64,000 nucleotides of DNA from Rhodothermia bacterium (lineage in GTDB: Bacteria > Bacteroidota > Rhodothermia > Balneolales > Balneolaceae), in contig JAUICM010000002.1 in the NCBI GenBank assembly GCA_030427885.1, forward strand, positions 601,216 through 665,215, written 5' to 3'. Below, piece after piece: positions 34,430-43,414 of this stretch. A program made the position numbers and the translations under genes. The stretch's first letter is position 1, and each line of letters begins with the position of its first letter. A model generated the notes under the pieces. The model was not told the DNA's origin, made no database searches, and saw only the letters and a program-made list of their open reading frames with translations.

Positions 34430-36370
34430 CTATTGTTTTTTTAGCCAACTCCAGTGTTGATGAATCATAACCATAGCAAGTGTATCCAATTCACAATATT
34501 CATATAAGGACTGCAATATCGCCGCCCTCTTTTCATCATCAACATCGTCAAACTGGATTCTACTCCAGGCCATCATCGCGCTTCCACCTTCTGCAATAGT
34601 TTCAGCCACATATTTTTCACCTTCTTCATACCCGGGAATTCCATAACCAACCGGGTTAAGTAATTTGTATGGGCTCATAGCAAGCCCTGAGGCCTCATCA
34701 ACTTGATATAGAATTTTATCCTTTATGAACAACCCACTATACGGGTTACTATAGATTTCTTTAAGAACCGGGCTTTCATTGAGCACGGCAGGTAGCACAT
34801 CTTTAATACTTATTGAACCTCCCATTAGTGTTGAATAGTAATACAGCTTGGTTAATTTGTATTGATCTACCATTTCCCGAACTCCTCCGGTAGTCAGCGT
34901 ATCAATAAAAGCTTTTAAATCACTTTCATCTTCTGGCTTATGATCCTCGATTAGACTTTTCATCTTAGAGAGCACAGTATTTTCGAAAGTATGATATCTA
35001 AATACTGTACCATCATCCTCACCAAGGCATTTCATTAGCTCTCTTACAAAATCAATGCTAGGAAGTTTGCCTGGCTTTTCTTCAATCCAATCTGCTTTAT
35101 GCTCGACACGACCATCTTCATACAAAGTATGGCAAGAGAATTGGAATGGTATATAATCATATGGTTTTAAACCTTTATGAAATGGTATTGCTGATAGAAT
35201 TGCTTCGAAATCGATAAAATGTAATGGATATTTCCAGGTATCCATTTCAGCAAAGAGCCCTCCCAAAACCGCTTCGCTTTGATCATGATTTCCTGTCTGT
35301 TTCATTATTTGGACAGTCTTTCTTTGATCATTATCCCATTCAACCTGTTCATATATAGTATCAGGTGCCGCAGGAAGCATTCCGGGTATCATTTCCTCCA
35401 TTTTATAAACACCTTTATCCAGGTATTTCTTTTGGATTCCGCGCTCATTCCAAAGTTCAAATATATGGGGAGCCTCAAAATCTTTTTGGGTCCACCCAAG
35501 TGACTCAACCCAACATTCTTCAAAACCACTCTTCTCGCCTTCCTTTATAGATTTTATGGGTACACGAAATTCACAGTTTTTACATTTCTCGCCAATCTCA
35601 ACAGGATATTTTTCCTTGTTCGCTAACAAGTTGCTAAGCCCTTCTATCCAGGCATCAAAACCTTTCGCTTCTAATTCACTTTGTGGTTCACGTCCCTCGC
35701 CACCAAGTATTTTTTGTACCTCCTCAGCTACAGGAATAGCTTTCAGAATTTGATTTCCTAAATTCTCTGGTTTTGTATCTGGTTTAACTTCTACACTAAA
35801 ACGGCCTTTATCTTCTACTACATTAAAGTATTGGTGCAACCCATCTATGGAGGCTTCCACAGATTTATCAATTAGCATCAGGTATGGGACAATTTCACTT
35901 TCCGGAAATTCCTGTTTTACCACCCAATATTGAAAAGCGATGTCGTAAAGATATTTCTGCCATTTTGATCGAATCGAAGGATTCCTTACAGTAAAAAAAT
36001 TGGTGTCCGGTGACCATGATTTCGATTTAACCTCGATTAGGTCAATTCTGTCATCTTCTTTTATCAGTATATCAACCCGGATGAAACATTGCTCGTGCGA
36101 GATAGCTGCTTCATAAATAATAGCTGATTTCTTTTCTAGCTCTTCATTGGTTTGTTGAATAGATTCTTCATAATTCAGCGTAACAATATCTCTACCTCCG
36201 GGATAGTAAAGTTTTGCTAACTCACCTACTTGAATCCCACCTTTTGCAAGTGCTTGAAGAAAGTCGTTATCATCTTTTGTAGAGGGGTACTCATCGTTAA
36301 TAGCATAGTACAATCTGGTTGGGCAATCCAATGATTGAACAAACTTTGACTTAGTTAAAAATCCAGACAT
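34430..36370 (-). CDS. DUF2779 nuclease-like protein
   Basis: This 646-residue protein has an N-terminal Cas4/RecB-type PD-(D/E)xK pattern (CFIRVDILIKEDDRIDLIEVKSKS), with Cys residues (CKNCEF near residue 262) that could bind an iron-sulfur cluster or zinc. The C-terminal half has the DUF2779 signature (LHFIDFEAILSAIPFHKGLKPYDYIPFQFSCH), which looks like a DEDD-type exonuclease opening (IDFE). DUF2779 proteins are common in defence loci. It is first in the group DUF2779-unknown-hsdM-hsdS-hsdR and may be an auxiliary nuclease. Confidence 0.85.
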   Translation of the reverse strand: MSGFLTKSKFVQSLDCPTRLYYAINDEYPSTKDDNDFLQALAKGGIQVGELAKLYYPGGRDIVTLNYEESIQQTNEELEKKSAIIYEAAISHEQCFIRVDILIKEDDRIDLIEVKSKSWSPDTNFFTVRNPSIRSKWQKYLYDIAFQYWVVKQEFPESEIVPYLMLIDKSVEASIDGLHQYFNVVEDKGRFSVEVKPDTKPENLGNQILKAIPVAEEVQKILGGEGREPQSELEAKGFDAWIEGLSNLLANKEKYPVEIGEKCKNCEFRVPIKSIKEGEKSGFEECWVESLGWTQKDFEAPHIFELWNERGIQKKYLDKGVYKMEEMIPGMLPAAPDTIYEQVEWDNDQRKTVQIMKQTGNHDQSEAVLGGLFAEMDTWKYPLHFIDFEAILSAIPFHKGLKPYDYIPFQFSCHTLYEDGRVEHKADWIEEKPGKLPSIDFVRELMKCLGEDDGTVFRYHTFENTVLSKMKSLIEDHKPEDESDLKAFIDTLTTGGVREMVDQYKLTKLYYYSTLMGGSISIKDVLPAVLNESPVLKEIYSNPYSGLFIKDKILYQVDEASGLAMSPYKLLNPVGYGIPGYEEGEKYVAETIAEGGSAMMAWSRIQFDDVDDEKRAAILQSLYEYCELDTLAMVMIHQHWSWLKKQ

Positions 36371-36458
36371 AGCACCCCCTTTATTTGCTCTAAATTTAGA
36401 ACATACAATTAGCTAAGCTTAGAAGTTAAAATCAAGTTCGTTTGTAATACTATCAACT

Positions 36459-36634
36459 AATAAGATTGTTCTAGCAGAAGAAGCGGGGTACACCGGACAA
36501 TGATTGAGGAGATTGAGACTTCTAAAAAAAAGCCTACTATTCATACCGTTTACCGTCTCTGCATTACTTTAGATGTGACAGTTGATGACTTCTCTAAAAA
36601 GATAGATGAGTATTCTTTAGAAATAAAACCTTAG
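36459..36634 (+). pseudogene. frameshifted XRE regulator fragment
   Basis: The frame NKIVLAEEAG is followed, one base out of register, by VHRTMIEEIETSKKKPTIHTV and YRLCITLDVTVDDFSKKIDE, then TAG. Restoring one G in the GGGG run near 36485 would rejoin it into the second half of a Cro/CI-type protein related to the intact regulator at 16201. The N-terminal half is absent. Confidence 0.65.
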
Positions 36635-36654
36635 TGTATTGATGTAATCACAAA

Positions 36655-37602
36655 TTAATCATCTTTACTCATCATATAATTACAAAACCCACAATATGGG
36701 GAAGTAATTAACTCCTCAGGTGTAATAGTATTACTGCATCTTATACATTCATGCTCAGCTTCACACCCACATTCGGAACAAATACCTTCTTCATAAATAT
36801 ATACTCCGCCACACTCTGGACATTCAGAAATGGGCGTTTCCCCTCCATCAGTATGTGCCAAATAAACTTGTACACTGTAGTGGTCAGAAACTGCTACCCC
36901 CGCAATTTTGTGATATGGAAGAACTTTTCCACAAGACTTACACTCATATTCTACTTCACATGCATCAATATTGTAAGAACTAGGCATAATCAATGCTGAA
37001 CCACATGCTTTACATGAATAGTTATTAAAAGCTTTTTTTGTTTCTTCCGAAAAAAAAATGAGTGTGTTGACAGCCTTTTCACATTCTTTCTTTTCCTTCT
37101 CAAATACTTCATTTGCTTCTAATAGAATATTCCAGATCTCATCACCCAAAAGCTTTCTTGGGTCTTTTTGGAGATGATCCGTAATGAAATCCCTAATAAC
37201 TAGGAATGAATCCGAAATAAGCTGTTGTATTGAACTTTGTGTATTAGTACTAAAATAATGCTCAATATCATTACGATATTCATTTATTTTCTTAATCCTA
37301 CTCCAATCAACAAAAATATCTAAGGATTCAAAACGTTTTTGTATTGTTCTAACATCTACAGTTGTTTTACCCACACCTACCCAAAAAATTTCTCCCACCG
37401 AATTTACCTTAGGTAAAATTCGAGTTTTAATGAGAACCTCATTAGACTCATCTGGGCTTAAACTGGATAGTTTGTATTTAAAAAGTAGTAAAATTCCTGA
37501 ATAAATATTTCTAGTGGCTGATATAATTCTTCTTTTACTTGAAGCCTTATAATCCTCTACACCCATACATATTGAATCAATAGCGCTTTTCAGTAAGCTC
37601 AT
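36655..37602 (-). CDS. HEPN-like protein with multiple zinc ribbons
   Basis: A 315-residue two-part protein. The N-terminal about 180 residues are helical and contain KINEYRNDIEHYF, an R-x4-H motif as in HEPN ribonucleases and nucleotidyltransferase-linked HEPN proteins. The C-terminal part has CxxC pairs (CKACG/CKSCG, CPECG/CSECG, CIRCS/CGFC) forming about three zinc ribbons. A HEPN domain with nucleic-acid-binding ribbons could be an RNase effector activated during infection; that is inference. It is followed closely by a membrane protein, so the two may be an effector/anchor pair. Confidence 0.65.
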   Translation of the reverse strand: MSLLKSAIDSICMGVEDYKASSKRRIISATRNIYSGILLLFKYKLSSLSPDESNEVLIKTRILPKVNSVGEIFWVGVGKTTVDVRTIQKRFESLDIFVDWSRIKKINEYRNDIEHYFSTNTQSSIQQLISDSFLVIRDFITDHLQKDPRKLLGDEIWNILLEANEVFEKEKKECEKAVNTLIFFSEETKKAFNNYSCKACGSALIMPSSYNIDACEVEYECKSCGKVLPYHKIAGVAVSDHYSVQVYLAHTDGGETPISECPECGGVYIYEEGICSECGCEAEHECIRCSNTITPEELITSPYCGFCNYMMSKDD

Positions 37603-37619
37603 GTCAATTTTTAAATGAG

Positions 37620-38159
37620 TTATTTCTTAAAGAATATTTTTATTGGTTCTGAAATACTCAAAAAAGAATTAAACCTAGTAATTTCTGAGATCTCAGAATA
37701 GTGTTCTCCAAAATTTCCCTTATTCTTTAGGAGTACTGCTCTTACTTCAACATAGGAAGAGCTTATATTATCTAAGTTAATTCTAGGCGAATATTTTCTA
37801 TAGCTTCCATCTTCAAGTGAATAACCTCCTGTCCAAATCTGCAAGTTGAACTGATTGTCTTTTTCACCTTTAGTAAGTAATCCTATGTTAATTTCATCAT
37901 CAATTTCTCTAGATGGTTCTACTATAATTGAGGTATTATAAAGCTCAAAACCTGTTACCCTATCTACTACTGGTACTTGTACTTCGTTTCCGGGGCTTAT
38001 AATACTCACTTCTAATGGACTATTCGGACATTCAGTTAGTGGAATCCACCCATTGAGTCTCGCTATTGATTGCCACCCAAAAATTATAGGAATGAAAGCT
38101 GCAATAAGCGGGATTATACCCCAATAAATAATTTTATCCTTAGTCTTTAACTTTTCCAT
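37620..38159 (-). CDS. membrane-anchored hypothetical protein
   Basis: A 179-residue protein with one N-terminal membrane helix (IIYWGIIPLIAAFIPIIFGW) and a beta-rich outer domain (LEVSIISPGNEVQVPVVDRV, NLQIWTGGYSLEDGSYRKY). No family is recognised. It lies 17 bp upstream of the HEPN/zinc-ribbon gene on the same strand and is probably co-transcribed. Confidence 0.6.
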   Translation of the reverse strand: MEKLKTKDKIIYWGIIPLIAAFIPIIFGWQSIARLNGWIPLTECPNSPLEVSIISPGNEVQVPVVDRVTGFELYNTSIIVEPSREIDDEINIGLLTKGEKDNQFNLQIWTGGYSLEDGSYRKYSPRINLDNISSSYVEVRAVLLKNKGNFGEHYSEISEITRFNSFLSISEPIKIFFKK

Positions 38160-38253
38160 ATCAATTTGATCAGATTAATAATGATAAACTATAATTTATA
38201 TTCACAAGATTCTATACTCATATATACTAGTAACTTAAAAGGGTAAATCTAAA

Positions 38254-38272
38254 GAGAAAGCATTGCTTTCTC
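38254..38272. terminator. hairpin after the recombination-gene relic
   Basis: GAGAAAGC-ATT-GCTTTCTC, a perfect 8-bp stem. It is almost the same hairpin as at 40964-40982, and both follow copies of the same 3' coding end. Confidence 0.6.
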
Positions 38273-38279
38273 CGGAGCA

Positions 38280-38382
38280 TCAAGCTCCATTTAATGAATA
38301 CTCCTCTGGCTTTTTATAATCAGATCTGTTTATGACCCGCTTGTAATCTGCAGGAGGTTTTTTACCTTCACTATCTTTTTGT
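38280..38382 (-). pseudogene. 3' relic of a phage-type recombination gene
   Basis: It encodes PPADYKRVINRSDYKKPEEY then SLNGA and stop, matching the end of the intact gene at 40993 (YQRVIERPDYKTPEEFASNG). Only the last about 34 codons remain. It shows that a second, related recombination operon once stood here. Confidence 0.65.
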
Positions 38383-38397
38383 CACTATAAATAAAAA

Positions 38398-38415
38398 GGA
38401 GGCCCGAAGACCTCC
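38398..38415 (-). terminator. UUCG-loop intrinsic terminator (minus direction)
   Basis: On the minus strand GGAGGTC-TTCG-GGCCTCC forms a 7-bp stem with a UUCG tetraloop, followed by TTTTTATTT. Confidence 0.7.
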
Positions 38416-38633
38416 CTCAACTAGTCAAGCTTTAAGCTTCATTGTTCTTATACCAAATTCGAATTTATACTATCAACTCTTTTTTAGGATACAAGCTTTT
38501 TCAAGAGATCAATAAATTCATTCCAGTTTAGTACAATAGTAATAATAGAAGAAAAAATCGTTAGTATAAGGATTTTAAGCTTAATTAAATTAATTAAGTA
38601 TGTCTTAGTAATAAATATTAAATAATTTGCTGA

Positions 38634-38777
38634 TCAAAATTCAAAAACGGGGTTTGATTTTTCGTCTAGTAAAAAATTATTCTTGGGTGCAAGTCCGCTC
38701 CTCTCCTCTAAAACTTTTTTTCTGTACTCAGGATCACTAAAATAACGGTGGTGATCGATTGGTATATATTTTTCCAT
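38634..38777 (-). CDS. possible small protein, 47 residues
   Basis: ATG 38777 to TGA 38634 encodes MEKYIPIDHHRYFSDPEYRK and a polar tail. It is the most protein-like frame in this gene-poor stretch, and a terminator lies about 220 bp downstream. No ribosome site or relative is recognised, so it may not be a gene. Confidence 0.3.
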   Translation of the reverse strand: MEKYIPIDHHRYFSDPEYRKKVLEERSGLAPKNNFLLDEKSNPVFEF

Positions 38778-38779
38778 AT

Positions 38780-39142
38780 CAATTATCCAGTTATGCTAAA
38801 TTATTTTAAGTAGGAAATGATGGGTAAAGTAGAAATTCTTTATCCTGAGAATTTATGGCGATACTCAGTTTATCGTTCATGGCGAGTCCTTAACTTCGTT
38901 GTATCTACTTTAAATACCTGCTAAACTTATTAGTTAAGGATTCAATTCCTATTCAGATCCGCCATCTAATTTTCAATAAGGTGATTTCACAGAACTATAG
39001 CACATTTAATTTATGGTTAAATCATTTTGAAGAAAACCCTTTTTCTAGTTTACATTTTGGTTATAATATTAATTTAACTAATATGTACCATTATATATAA
39101 TGAATAGAGCATAAATCTATAAAATATTGATGATATACCGTT
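38780..39142. other. AT-rich intergenic region
   Basis: No supported gene. A 35-codon plus-strand frame (38818-38925) preceded by GGAA is the only candidate and is too short to judge. The last 100 bp must contain the promoter of the secreted-protein gene at 39143. Confidence 0.3.
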
Positions 39143-39535
39143 ATGATAAGATTGATATTATTTATACTAATTTTAACAATACCTGATAATCAAGCAGACT
39201 TTCATACTTTAATCAGCGGATCAAATATCGAAAAGATAGAATGTGAATTGATAAAGGGAAGGGAAAATGAGACAAATGCAACAATCTATTACAAAGAAAC
39301 ACATGTTAAACGTCTAAAAGACATTCAAAGTGAGGGAGATATTATTCACGTTTCTATTGATAACAAGATTAATTTCAATTTTGGATATATGGTTGAAAAT
39401 GGAGAAGAATATTTTTCAATGGAATTAACAAATAAAGCTAGTACAATAGTTGCACATAGAGATGTAACGGATGAGGGAATACTTACATTGGATTATGATG
39501 GATATATTTATGTAGCAGAATGTGAATTAAAATAA
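39143..39535 (+). CDS. secreted hypothetical protein
   Basis: A 130-residue protein with a short hydrophobic signal-like N-terminus (MIRLILFILILTIPDNQA) and a beta-rich body (IEKIECELIKGRENETNATI, EGILTLDYDGYIYVAECEL). It is probably exported. It is not recognised. It stands alone on the plus strand and faces the secreted protease gene on the minus strand. Confidence 0.55.
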   Translation: MIRLILFILILTIPDNQADFHTLISGSNIEKIECELIKGRENETNATIYYKETHVKRLKDIQSEGDIIHVSIDNKINFNFGYMVENGEEYFSMELTNKASTIVAHRDVTDEGILTLDYDGYIYVAECELK

Positions 39536-39597
39536 GTTTACTTAAAATTTTTCATCTCACTAAAAACGCTTAAAAGAATCTCATTGTTAGAGTTTCA

Positions 39598-40224
39598 TTA
39601 TCTTGAAACCCCAACTCTTATAATCATAAATAATCTTTTTTGGAAGTCATTCCAACTTAATTCCTGGCGAGATGGATAACCAGGCATCGGGTCTCTTAAT
39701 ACAACCTTTTTTGGGATTGTGTTGTTATTTTGATCTACTGAATAATAAATAGCTGTTAAGACATACGCGTGCCCTATACTATTATTTGGCATTTCAAGAC
39801 CTACGATCAAAGGCCATTTATAAGCTAGTTGTTGAGTTATTTCATTAGGATTATTAATTCCAGGTCTAGCATAAATGTTAGATTTCCCTCCTGACACATT
39901 AAAAGCCCAGCCACTAAGTGCATTTAATATCTGTTGTTGATTTGCCGGCCTATCAACTAAACCTCCATATATTCGTTCTACTATTTGCTCTTGTTTAACA
40001 TATAGTCCATGATAGTTAAGAACCATTTGTATACTTGCCGCCCAACACCAATTTGCCTGTCTTTGTTTACCATAGACTTTTGCAGATGAAAAAATTTCAA
40101 ATTCCTGAGTTGGAATACCGGCTATAAAATAATTTGGTCCAAGTCGGTTAATACTTTGCCCATAAGAAAAGGAATAAATTAGACCAAAAAATAATAAAGA
40201 AATTACTATAATATTTTTTTTCAT
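39598..40224 (-). CDS. secreted papain-like cysteine protease (C39/AvrRpt2-like)
   Basis: ATG 40224 begins a clear signal peptide (MKKNIIVISLLFFGLIYSF); an ATG at 40251 would add 9 residues in front. The mature part has the block QRQANWCWAASIQMVLNYHG, with the Gln and catalytic Cys, and later NSIGHAYVLTAIYY, with the catalytic His, then LRDPMPG. This is the papain-like pattern of bacterial C39-like and AvrRpt2-like proteases. It probably acts in the periplasm or outside the cell. Its upstream neighbour is another secreted protein. Confidence 0.8.
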   Translation of the reverse strand: MKKNIIVISLLFFGLIYSFSYGQSINRLGPNYFIAGIPTQEFEIFSSAKVYGKQRQANWCWAASIQMVLNYHGLYVKQEQIVERIYGGLVDRPANQQQILNALSGWAFNVSGGKSNIYARPGINNPNEITQQLAYKWPLIVGLEMPNNSIGHAYVLTAIYYSVDQNNNTIPKKVVLRDPMPGYPSRQELSWNDFQKRLFMIIRVGVSR

Positions 40225-40266
40225 ATTTGATATATTGATTTCTACATGCAAGTTAAATATGTACTT

Positions 40267-40854
40267 TTAAAAAGTCGTACTTTGACCTTCTTCAACTTGA
40301 GCGCCGTTCAACTCTGCAAAATGCTTTAAGGCAGATTTAATCCTTTCTAAGGACACTTTATCTTCAAAAAGCACATCATTATAAGTCGCACCCAATACAA
40401 ATACGTTTTGAGAAATTTTTTTAGAAGAAACTAAAACACCATCTTCATATTTTTTTTCTTCAAAAATAATATCACTATCTGTGGCTGTAAGAATTGCGAG
40501 CTCGTAATATATTCTTGATCCTAGCTTTTGTTCATAAATTAAGAACGATATTATTTTTCTTGCGGGTAATACAACTTTGGTAACTGTATAGTTTAAATAA
40601 CCTTCATTTTTATATATAATACGTTTAGTAAGTATAAAATTTATATTCGATCCATTTATAGATACACTGGTGTAATCAGCTCTAAAAAATGACTCTTCTT
40701 TAATTTCAGCTTCTCTTATTAATTCGTTTGCTGTTACGTTTAACCATATTATTGTTTCATTTAGACTAGGTTTTGAATTCTCTTGCCCAAAAACAAAACA
40801 TATAAATAAAAATTTTAATGTGACCATTAATATGAAATATCTAATAGATTTCAT
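40267..40854 (-). CDS. secreted hypothetical protein upstream of the protease
   Basis: A 195-residue protein with a signal peptide (FILMVTLKFLFICFVFGQ) and a beta-strand-rich body (SVSINGSNINFILTKRIIY, YYELAILTATDSDIIFEEKK). It is not recognised. The gap to the protease gene start is about 40 bp, so the two are likely one transcript and may form an enzyme and partner, inhibitor or substrate pair. Confidence 0.58.
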   Translation of the reverse strand: MKSIRYFILMVTLKFLFICFVFGQENSKPSLNETIIWLNVTANELIREAEIKEESFFRADYTSVSINGSNINFILTKRIIYKNEGYLNYTVTKVVLPARKIISFLIYEQKLGSRIYYELAILTATDSDIIFEEKKYEDGVLVSSKKISQNVFVLGATYNDVLFEDKVSLERIKSALKHFAELNGAQVEEGQSTTF

Positions 40855-40963
40855 GTTGTTGGTAAATTGATATTTACGATTAAATCACTTTTGTTATAAA
40901 CTTGAATCTATATATATAATATAAGTTTTCAAAAAATTAATGAGGTTAGAAATAAACCTAAAA

Positions 40964-40982
40964 GAGAAAGCAACGCTTTCTC
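40964..40982. terminator. hairpin after the recombination operon
   Basis: GAGAAAGC-AAC-GCTTTCTC, a perfect 8-bp stem with a 3-base loop, 10 bp beyond the stop of the gene at 40993. Confidence 0.65.
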
Positions 40983-40992
40983 TTTCCAAGCA

Positions 40993-41496
40993 CTAAACTC
41001 CATTTGAAGCAAACTCCTCAGGAGTCTTGTAATCAGGCCGTTCAATAACTCGCTGATAATTTCCAGAAGACTTTATGGCATTCTTCACCACTTGACCACT
41101 GGCAGACTTGTAAGGTAGGATAGACTCGATATTAGCATAGGTTCTGTCCTCAGTCTCATTATGTACAACAAGAATCTGACAACTCCTGTCAATGAGTTCT
41201 TCCAGATCAACACCAGCAAGAAGCTCATCGGAGGTAAACTTCTTACCGAGCAGTCTCTCCAGATCTTTTCTCAGGCTGGACTTTTCATGCAAGCTCCAGG
41301 TATATCTCTTGGCTAAAATATATGGATTGCCTTCCTCATCCTGTAGCTGTGTTTCAAAGACCAGAGAGAGCTTATGTTTAGCTCCCCACGGGCTTTCCTG
41401 CTTGCCAAGATCAACTGCGTCGACAATGACTGCGCCATGCAGTCCATCAGGGCACAGTGGATATTCTGATGGATCTTCTTTTATGATTAATGACAT
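40993..41496 (-). CDS. phage-type recombination accessory protein (ssDNA-binding-like)
   Basis: This 167-residue protein has the pattern of small phage proteins paired with recombination exonucleases: HGAVIVDAVDLGKQESPWGAK, then KLSLVFETQLQDEEGNPYIL and RDLERLLGKKFTSDELL. Such proteins resemble DUF669-type single-strand DNA-binding factors; exact family membership is not certain. It lies 13 bp after the YqaJ nuclease gene on the same strand. A decayed copy of its 3' end is at 38280. Confidence 0.68.
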   Translation of the reverse strand: MSLIIKEDPSEYPLCPDGLHGAVIVDAVDLGKQESPWGAKHKLSLVFETQLQDEEGNPYILAKRYTWSLHEKSSLRKDLERLLGKKFTSDELLAGVDLEELIDRSCQILVVHNETEDRTYANIESILPYKSASGQVVKNAIKSSGNYQRVIERPDYKTPEEFASNGV

Positions 41497-41509
41497 GATT
41501 GCCTCCTGT

Positions 41510-42448
41510 TTAATAGACGGTAAACCGCCGGGTTGATGTTTGTTTTACGAATTGCTGGTACAGCTCGGGGTGAGCCGTTTTAAAGGCATTCGTATCGAGC
41601 CTATTCTGGGATTGTGATTTCCAGCTTATGAGCGTCTTTCCTCCCAAAACCATCCGCTCCGCTTTACCGAGTTTATCCTTGAGCTTTGTTTTCAGGTGCT
41701 CTTCTATCTCAAGAAGATCAGCCTTCCGTTGACGTACCTGCTGTAGCTCATTGTACAGGTCATATCCTGCCGGTGTTATTTCTAGCACCTGCTCTGGATT
41801 AGATTCAGGATATAAGATCAATGCGTCTTCTCCATTGATTGGCATGGGCCTTATTCCTTCCAACATGTGTTTCTGCCACCATTGTACAAGTTGCTCTTCC
41901 ATATCAATGATGAGTTCGTCATCACGCTCAATAATTAATGGATCAAGAAACTCACAGGTATCTCGGACAAAAATTTGTAGGAACCCAACCTCGTATGAAC
42001 TCAACGCAAGGTAATGCTGCGCTTGCAAGTACCACTCATCCGGGATCTCTCCATCTAAGGCTTTTAACCTATGCGAGTTTGTGGTTTTTAGTTCAAGAAC
42101 AGCTGTACTATCTAACCCATTCTCTGGACTGGCTAGCACCTGGCGGTCAATATTAGCTCTAAGAAAATTATGCTCCTTATGCACGATTGGCTCTGAGAGC
42201 TTACGGGTTTTAAGCCCAGAGTAAGATTCAAAGTAAGCTGCAAGAGTCGGCTCAAAGATATGTCCGAAGTACATAACCTCAGATTGTTCTACTGGGGGTA
42301 GCAATCCTTTCTTTCGCATCCATACCTGTAGCGGAGTGGAATACTCTGACTCAGCTAGGATAGCAGCTACTTCGCTTCCTCCAATGTAGTTTGCACGCTC
42401 CTCCTGCCAGGCATCGGTTGGAAGATGCTCGGATAATTTAATGCTCAT
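41510..42448 (-). CDS. YqaJ-family recombination exonuclease
   Basis: A 312-residue nuclease of the YqaJ/lambda-Exo class: WQEERANYIGGSEVAAIL at the N-terminus, YFGHIFEPTLAAYFES, RANIDRQVLA...AVLELKTTNSH (the PD-(D/E)xK active site with ExK) and WYLQAQHYLALSSYEVGFL. It resects double-stranded DNA for single-strand annealing recombination. It works with the accessory protein encoded just downstream and the DUF932 protein upstream, forming a phage- or plasmid-derived recombination module. It uses TGG for Trp and TGA is not needed as sense. Confidence 0.9.
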   Translation of the reverse strand: MSIKLSEHLPTDAWQEERANYIGGSEVAAILAESEYSTPLQVWMRKKGLLPPVEQSEVMYFGHIFEPTLAAYFESYSGLKTRKLSEPIVHKEHNFLRANIDRQVLASPENGLDSTAVLELKTTNSHRLKALDGEIPDEWYLQAQHYLALSSYEVGFLQIFVRDTCEFLDPLIIERDDELIIDMEEQLVQWWQKHMLEGIRPMPINGEDALILYPESNPEQVLEITPAGYDLYNELQQVRQRKADLLEIEEHLKTKLKDKLGKAERMVLGGKTLISWKSQSQNRLDTNAFKTAHPELYQQFVKQTSTRRFTVY

Positions 42449-42485
42449 AATGTTTGTGATTAAGTGTTTTAGGTAGGAAATAAAA

Positions 42486-42507
42486 AGCCCTCAGGAATCT
42501 GAAGGCT
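42486..42507 (-). terminator. terminator after the small membrane peptide
   Basis: AGCCCTCAG (42486-42494), loop GAAT, CTGAAGGCT (42499-42507). On the minus strand it is followed by TTTTTAT, the form of an intrinsic terminator. Confidence 0.65.
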
Positions 42508-42616
42508 ATCGTTTACGATTCTTTCTCTGGCGTTCTAACCACCATAGAAAAATCAGTACGGCAACTTCTTTAGTAAGCTCACCCAGTAGGCTGATGAGCC
42601 GTTCTATCTTAGCCAT
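42506..42616 (-). CDS. small membrane-type peptide, 36 residues
   Basis: ATG 42616 to TAG 42506 encodes MAKIERLISLLGELTKEVAV, a short hydrophobic stretch (LIFLWW) and a basic end. It starts one base after the DUF932 stop (TAA-G-ATG), a spacing typical of coupled translation, and a terminator overlaps its end. This placement makes it a likely real small gene. Function unknown. Confidence 0.55.
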   Translation of the reverse strand: MAKIERLISLLGELTKEVAVLIFLWWLERQRKNRKR

Positions 42617-42617
42617 C

Positions 42618-43361
42618 TTAGTTCAGGTATAACCCTTTCGTGAGCTTGTGAAGCTCACTATGGCGCTGGATAATTTTATCAACCGGCGAGCTTTTTAAGG
42701 CTTCCGTTGCACAGTTGTAACCAGCCCAAAGGGTGTCTGCTCTGAACTCTTCATGAGAAGGTTTCCATAGCTCTTTAAAGGCCGTAGTGGATTGTGTTGG
42801 GGAAAGTATGCCTTCCCCAGTGAGTAGTCCGATAAACTCGTACTTCTCCTGCTGGTTCATTGGCCGTTCTTTCATGGCCTGCACATCCTGGCTAATTTGA
42901 TGGAAATTATGCTGGCTTCTGTATATGGCCGTTACTATCTGATCATGCAGATCCTCGTGCATGTCTTCGCCTTGATGCTTACGCATTACTTTGATGTCCC
43001 CGGAGAAAACGAGGTTATCACATACAAGAACGTTAGACCCTAGTACTAGCCCAGCAGACATCGTTTTGTTGTAAGAGTTCCGCAAGCCGATGGCGACTTT
43101 GAGTTCTTCGTTTGGTCCCGGATTAATTTTCCGGTAAGTGATCACTCCGAACATCTTTTGGCCATCTGATGATAGAGCATAGCTATCTCCATCGAAGCGG
43201 TAGCCTTTCAGTAGATCTGAGGCAATGGTCAGAATGTTGACTGCGAAATCGTAGTGATTTAGCGGAGTGTAAGATTTGGTTTTCTTGGGTACCGGAATGG
43301 TGAGTAACTGCTCCAACGAAACACGAGAAGAACCACACTGGGTTAAGAGTTGATTGTTCAT
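42618..43361 (-). CDS. DUF932-like protein of the recombination module
   Basis: A 247-residue protein with the DUF932 pattern: GDSYALSSDGQKMFGVITYR, VAIGLRNSYNKTMSAGLVLG, CDNLVFSGDIKVMRKHQGED and TLWAGYNCATEALKS. Members occur in phages and plasmids next to recombination genes, with a suggested DNA-metabolism role. It is the first gene of the minus-strand unit DUF932, small peptide, YqaJ and accessory protein. Strong nested inverted repeats lie right before its start. Confidence 0.75.
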   Translation of the reverse strand: MNNQLLTQCGSSRVSLEQLLTIPVPKKTKSYTPLNHYDFAVNILTIASDLLKGYRFDGDSYALSSDGQKMFGVITYRKINPGPNEELKVAIGLRNSYNKTMSAGLVLGSNVLVCDNLVFSGDIKVMRKHQGEDMHEDLHDQIVTAIYRSQHNFHQISQDVQAMKERPMNQQEKYEFIGLLTGEGILSPTQSTTAFKELWKPSHEEFRADTLWAGYNCATEALKSSPVDKIIQRHSELHKLTKGLYLN

Positions 43362-43362
43362 G

Positions 43363-43414
43363 GGTATAAGAATTATAGATTTGATGAGCGATATTGCTCA
43401 TTGTTCTTATACCA
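43363..43414. promoter_or_regulatory. nested inverted repeats, promoter/operator of the recombination unit
   Basis: The outer arms GGTATAAGAA (43363-43372) and TTCTTATACC (43405-43414) are perfect 10-bp inverted repeats. The inner arms ATGAGC (43385-43390) and GCTCAT (43397-43402) are also perfect. A 17-bp piece of the right side (from 43400) recurs at 38440-38456 near the relic operon. Confidence 0.65.

Noticed and set aside
36420..36654. A complete antitoxin or regulator gene before the DUF2779 gene
   Set aside because: Only the second half of an XRE protein is present and it is frameshifted, so it is listed as a pseudogene.
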